The translations under genes and the position numbers were made by a program. Positions 5,047-8,230 of a stretch of 8,230 nt of DNA are shown one piece after another. Numbering within the stretch: the first letter of the stretch is position 1; the number at the start of each line of letters is the position of its first letter. The notes beneath the pieces are model-generated. The model worked only from the letters and a program-made list of their open reading frames with translations. It made no database searches and was not told the origin of the DNA. Source of the stretch: Candidatus Thiodiazotropha taylori (GTDB lineage Bacteria > Pseudomonadota > Gammaproteobacteria > Chromatiales > Chromatiaceae); assembly GCA_019100305.1 (NCBI GenBank), contig JAHRHW010000192.1:1-8230 (forward strand), in the 5' to 3' direction.

Positions 5047-6957
5047 ATGTCAGATCAGGGCACGACGGGTAGCAACCCCAAGAGCATGGGTGACTATCCA
5101 ATCCTGAAGCAGGTAAACACCCCGGGTGATTTGCGTAAGCTTGACCCGATCAAGCTGCGTCCACTGGCGGTGGAAATGCGCCGATTCCTCATCGACAGTG
5201 TTTCCCAGACCGGAGGTCATCTGGCCGCTGGATTGGGGGTCGTGGAGCTGACCATCGCACTGCACTATGTGTTCAATACCCCCTATGACCGGCTGATCTG
5301 GGATGTGGGGCATCAGGCCTATCCGCACAAGATCCTCACCGGGCGGCGCGATCGGATGGGAAGCCTGCGGAAAAAAGGCGGGCTATCCGGTTTTCCCAAG
5401 CGCAGCGAGAGTGAATATGACGCCTTCGGCACCGGTCACTCCAGCACCTCCATCGGTGCTGCACTGGGTATGGCGGTGGCCGCCAAACAGAAGGGGGAGA
5501 ATCGCAAGGTTGTCGCCATCATCGGCGACGGCGCGATGGGAGCCGGGATGGCCTTCGAGGCCCTCAACCAGGCCGGCGCGCTGGATCAGGATCTGCTGGT
5601 GATCCTCAACGACAACGATATGTCGATCTCCGAGCCTGTGGGCGGGTTCAGTAATCACCTGGCGAAACTGCTCTCCGGCAAGGTCTATACCAGCATGCGT
5701 GAGGGCGGCAAATCGGCGCTTAGCCATCTGCCCCACCAGTTCAGCGATCTGGTGGGCAAGTGGGAGGAGCACATGAAGGGCATGGTGATGCCCGGCACCC
5801 TGTTTGAGGAGATGGGCTTCAACTACATAGGCCCCATCGAAGGACATGACTTCGACACCCTGATCACCACGCTGCACAACATGCGGCATATGCGCGGACC
5901 CCGCCTGCTGCATGTGGTAACCCAGAAGGGTAAGGGCTATATCCCGGCAGAGCAGGACCCCTGTGTCTACCACGGGGTGACTCCATTCGATCCGGCCACC
6001 GGTAAAATGGAGAAAGGCACCAGCAGCAAGACCTATACACAGGTGTTCGGTGACTGGTTATGCCATGTTGCCGAGCGGGATGACAAGCTGGTCGCCATCA
6101 CGCCGGCGATGAGCGAAGGCTCTGGCATGGTGACCTACGCCAAACGTTTTCCACAGCGCTATTTTGATGTGGGGATTGCCGAACAGCATGCCGTTACCTT
6201 CGCTGCCGGCCTTGCCTGCGAGGGGCTGAAACCGGTGGTGGCAATCTACTCCACTTTCCTGCAACGGGCCTATGATCAGTTGATCCATGATGTGGCCCTG
6301 CAAAATCTGGATGTCACCCTGGCGGTGGACCGGGCCGGGCAGGTTGGTGCTGACGGAGCGACACATGCGGGTTGTTTCGACCTGAGTTATGTCCGCAGTC
6401 TGCCGAATATGGTGATCATGGCGCCAGGCGATGAGCAGGAGTGTGATCGTCTGCTGCAAACCGGATATGAGTACGAGGGGCCTGCGATGATCCGCTACCC
6501 CAGAGGAGCCGGTCCGGGGGTTGAGGTCGAGGCCGGATCAGCGGCACTGGAGATTGGCAAGGGTGAGATCAGGCGCAACGGTAAGCAGGTGGCGTTGCTG
6601 GTGTTTGGCAGTCTGCTTGCCACCGCCCAGCAGGTCGCCGATCACCTCGATGCCACGCTGGTGAATATGCGATTTATCAAACCACTCGATGAAGCCCTGA
6701 TTCGGCAGATGGCCGCCAGTCATGAGATCCTGGTTACCCTCGAGGAGAATGTGGTGCAAGGTGGCGCTGGCTCCGCGGTCAACGAGTTCCTGGCGGCAGA
6801 GGCTATTCAAATCAATCTGATCAATCTGGGGCTGCCCGATCGCTACCTGGATCATGCCAGTCATCAGGAGCAGTTGGCGGAAGCCGGTTTGGACCATGCG
6901 GGTATCCTGTCGGCCATTGAAAGGGTCAGTCGTTCAACCAAGCTGCGCCTGGTCTGA
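5047..6957 (+). CDS. dxs: 1-deoxy-D-xylulose-5-phosphate synthase
   Basis: DXS condenses pyruvate with glyceraldehyde-3-phosphate, using thiamine diphosphate and Mg2+, to give 1-deoxy-D-xylulose-5-phosphate. This is the first step of the MEP isoprenoid pathway, and the product is also a precursor of thiamine and pyridoxal in many bacteria. The 636 residues are close to the usual 620-640. Key residues match E. coli with an offset of +9 or +10: H58 (GGHLAAGLG), the ThDP motif GDG (160-162) ending at LNDND (187-191), E379 in IAEQHAVTFAAGLA, R407 (QRAYDQ), R430 (DRAG), D436 and H440. The N-terminus is about nine residues longer than in E. coli. AGGAG lies 11 bases before the ATG. gloB follows after six bases. 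The usual gammaproteobacterial upstream partners xseB and ispA are not present. Confidence 0.98.
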   Translation: MSDQGTTGSNPKSMGDYPILKQVNTPGDLRKLDPIKLRPLAVEMRRFLIDSVSQTGGHLAAGLGVVELTIALHYVFNTPYDRLIWDVGHQAYPHKILTGRRDRMGSLRKKGGLSGFPKRSESEYDAFGTGHSSTSIGAALGMAVAAKQKGENRKVVAIIGDGAMGAGMAFEALNQAGALDQDLLVILNDNDMSISEPVGGFSNHLAKLLSGKVYTSMREGGKSALSHLPHQFSDLVGKWEEHMKGMVMPGTLFEEMGFNYIGPIEGHDFDTLITTLHNMRHMRGPRLLHVVTQKGKGYIPAEQDPCVYHGVTPFDPATGKMEKGTSSKTYTQVFGDWLCHVAERDDKLVAITPAMSEGSGMVTYAKRFPQRYFDVGIAEQHAVTFAAGLACEGLKPVVAIYSTFLQRAYDQLIHDVALQNLDVTLAVDRAGQVGADGATHAGCFDLSYVRSLPNMVIMAPGDEQECDRLLQTGYEYEGPAMIRYPRGAGPGVEVEAGSAALEIGKGEIRRNGKQVALLVFGSLLATAQQVADHLDATLVNMRFIKPLDEALIRQMAASHEILVTLEENVVQGGAGSAVNEFLAAEAIQINLINLGLPDRYLDHASHQEQLAEAGLDHAGILSAIERVSRSTKLRLV

Positions 6958-6963
6958 GTTACG

Positions 6964-7743
6964 ATGTTGCAGATCACCCCAATCAAAGCCTTCGATGACA
7001 ACTACATCTGGGCGATCAGAAATCCCGGCGCTGCAACGGCCGTTGCCGTTGATCCTGGCGATGAAACGCCGCTGCTCGACTGGCTGCAGGAAAATTCGCT
7101 GACGTTGAGTGCGGTACTCATCACCCATCATCACTATGATCATGTGGGTGGGGTTCCGGAGCTGCGACAGGCGTTTCCCGATCTGAAGGTTTTCGGTCCA
7201 GCCAGGGAGTCGATCAAGGGGGTTACTGAACCTCTGCATGAGGGCGATCGACCGCTGATACCGGGTCTGGATGCAGACTTTCAAGTACTTGAAGTGCCCG
7301 GTCATACCGCCGGACATATTGCCTATCTGGGCGAACAAGCGCTGTTTTGCGGTGATACTCTGTTCGCAGCAGGTTGTGGGCGGGTATTCGATGGATCGAT
7401 GGCGCAACTGGCAAACTCCCTGCAAAGGATTGCAGATTTACCGGCAGAGACCAAAATCTATTGCGCCCACGAATACACCCTCGACAATCTGGGCTTTGCC
7501 CGTTGGGTGGAGCCTCAAAGCGAGGCGGTCTCGCAGCGTATAGAGACCGAACAGGCTAAACGGCAATCCGGCGAACCGACTCTGCCCTCGACGCTGCAGG
7601 TCGAGTTGGCGACCAATCCCTTTCTGCGCACTCAGGTTCCGTCCGTAGTGGCGGCAGCGGAAAAAGTTGCTGGAAAAGCCTTGACCGGTCACTCAGAAAT
7701 TTTTAAGGTTGTCCGTCAATGGAAGGATAGGGAATATGATTGA
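6964..7743 (+). CDS. gloB: Hydroxyacylglutathione hydrolase (glyoxalase II)
   Basis: GloB hydrolyses S-D-lactoylglutathione to D-lactate and glutathione, the second step of methylglyoxal detoxification in the cytoplasm. The 259-residue metallo-beta-lactamase-fold protein has the metal motif THHHYDH (H55, H57, D59, H60), then H114 in VPGHTAGH, bridging D131 in CGDTLF, and H169 in CAHEYT. All metal ligands are therefore present. The C-terminal glyoxalase II domain is recognisable by EYTLDNLGFA, TNPFLR and the terminal HSEIFKVVRQWKD. The ATG lies six bases after the dxs stop and has no clear ribosome site of its own, so translation is probably coupled to dxs. No clear intrinsic terminator follows. 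Confidence 0.97.
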   Translation: MLQITPIKAFDDNYIWAIRNPGAATAVAVDPGDETPLLDWLQENSLTLSAVLITHHHYDHVGGVPELRQAFPDLKVFGPARESIKGVTEPLHEGDRPLIPGLDADFQVLEVPGHTAGHIAYLGEQALFCGDTLFAAGCGRVFDGSMAQLANSLQRIADLPAETKIYCAHEYTLDNLGFARWVEPQSEAVSQRIETEQAKRQSGEPTLPSTLQVELATNPFLRTQVPSVVAAAEKVAGKALTGHSEIFKVVRQWKDREYD

Positions 7744-7830
7744 GGGGAGGGAATCTCTTAGTCGGCTGTTCAATTAACCTTTCAGCAACACAGGTCATCC
7801 GCATCTACCCAGTATGACCAGGGCTCGAGT

Positions 7831-7860
7831 CTTACAGTGAATGTGACATGAGCTTATAAA
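7831..7860 (+). promoter_or_regulatory. Candidate promoter for the rhomboid-family gene
   Basis: CTTACA (7831-7836) and TATAAA (7855-7860) are separated by 18 bases, match the sigma-70 hexamers at four and five of six positions, and lie 33 bases before the downstream ATG. The match is moderate. The 150-bp gloB-rhomboid gap is otherwise without a recognisable feature. Confidence 0.35.
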
Positions 7861-7893
7861 GGAAAAAAGTAACTCCAAGTCAGGGAAGACCAA

Positions 7894-8230
7894 ATGGCAA
7901 TTGCTCCACGAACAATCACCTCTGATCACAAACGTCTGCCTCTGGTGACGTTTGCGCTGATCCTGATCAACCTTTTCATCTATTCGATTTGGTATCAACC
8001 AAGCGTTATCGTTTGCATCGATTGTGGTTTGTATACCGGTAAGTGGATCGGTCTGACACTGGTCAGCCATATGTTTGTCCACGCAGGATTACTCAATCTC
8101 ATCAGCAATCTGTTGTTTTTAGCGCTACTCGGTTATATGACCGAAAGGTTGCTTGGGCATCATCTGTTTCTTGCCCTCTATCTGGCATCTGGTTTGGTGG
8201 TCACTATTCTGGCTCTGATGTTTGTGCCAG
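7894..8230 (+). CDS. Rhomboid-family membrane protein (N-terminal 112 residues, runs off the right edge)
   Basis: Rhomboids are integral membrane serine proteases that cut transmembrane substrates. The visible part has a short basic cytosolic start, a first membrane segment (about 16-36, LVTFALILINLFIYSIW), and a loop with CxxC (C41-I-D-C44). Next comes the L1/TM2 signature HMFVHAGLLNLISN (59-72) with LLFLALLGYMTERLLG, then a third hydrophobic segment from about 90. In E. coli GlpG the matching motif has H145, H150 and N154. Here H63 and N72 fit H145 and N154, but N68 replaces H150. The catalytic GxSG Ser and final His would lie beyond the window, so protease activity cannot be judged. The ATG follows AGGGAAG at suitable spacing. 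No hydrophobic CDS on the other strand competes. Confidence 0.85.
   Translation, partial: MAIAPRTITSDHKRLPLVTFALILINLFIYSIWYQPSVIVCIDCGLYTGKWIGLTLVSHMFVHAGLLNLISNLLFLALLGYMTERLLGHHLFLALYLASGLVVTILALMFVP

Noticed and set aside
5383..5973. A 196-codon minus-strand frame inside dxs
   Set aside because: Antisense shadow of a complete dxs, with no domain character and no promoter or ribosome site.
7795..8082. A 95-codon minus-strand frame overlapping the rhomboid start
   Set aside because: The plus strand encodes a clear rhomboid signature there. The opposite frame is polar and low in motif content.
1..8230. Carboxysome genes, tRNA or rRNA genes, CRISPR arrays, transposases
   Set aside because: None is seen on either strand. 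Apart from the control regions and the spacer element, the sequence is accounted for by the listed genes.

Overview
The window comes from an autotrophic gammaproteobacterium, most likely a sulfur oxidiser of the Chromatiales / Sedimenticola / Thiodiazotropha kind. This is inferred from protein character: form IA RuBisCO large and small subunits followed by cbbQ and cbbO, a CbbR regulator starting MHVTLRQL, and gammaproteobacterial-type DXS and glyoxalase II. No database search was possible, so the genus is a guess. No carboxysome shell gene is visible, which fits a form IA RuBisCO served by the CbbQ/CbbO activase rather than an alpha-carboxysome cluster.

Left half, minus strand, read right to left: cbbL (3661-2243), a 79-bp spacer holding a strong hairpin, cbbS (2163-1807), a rho-independent terminator plus a second long hairpin, cbbQ (1604-576), then the first 193 codons of cbbO (579 to beyond position 1). 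CbbL and CbbS form the CO2-fixing enzyme. CbbQ (a MoxR-type AAA+ ATPase) and CbbO (an adaptor) together remove inhibitory sugar phosphates from it. The hairpins suggest that the abundant RuBisCO subunits and the scarce activase are made in different amounts from one transcript.

Centre: the 255-bp divergent region between cbbL and cbbR (3662-3916) holds a 14-bp perfect direct repeat with an overlapping palindrome, the best candidate CbbR operator. cbbR (3917-4825, plus strand) encodes the LysR-type activator of the cbb operon.

Right half, plus strand: after a structured 221-bp interval come dxs (5047-6957, first step of the MEP isoprenoid pathway), gloB (6964-7743, glyoxalase II, six bases after dxs and probably translationally coupled), and the start of a rhomboid-family membrane protein (7894 to the end).

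Main anomaly: cbbQ runs about 74 codons past the expected family C-terminus. Restoring two bases near position 812 would give the ending STYF and a stop at 800-802, for 268 residues. The present frame instead reads through a roughly 190-bp spacer element with inverted-repeat ends and finishes overlapping the cbbO start. The terminal rhomboid carries Asn where the family usually has the second conserved His of the oxyanion-hole region. No wholly new multi-gene system is visible.
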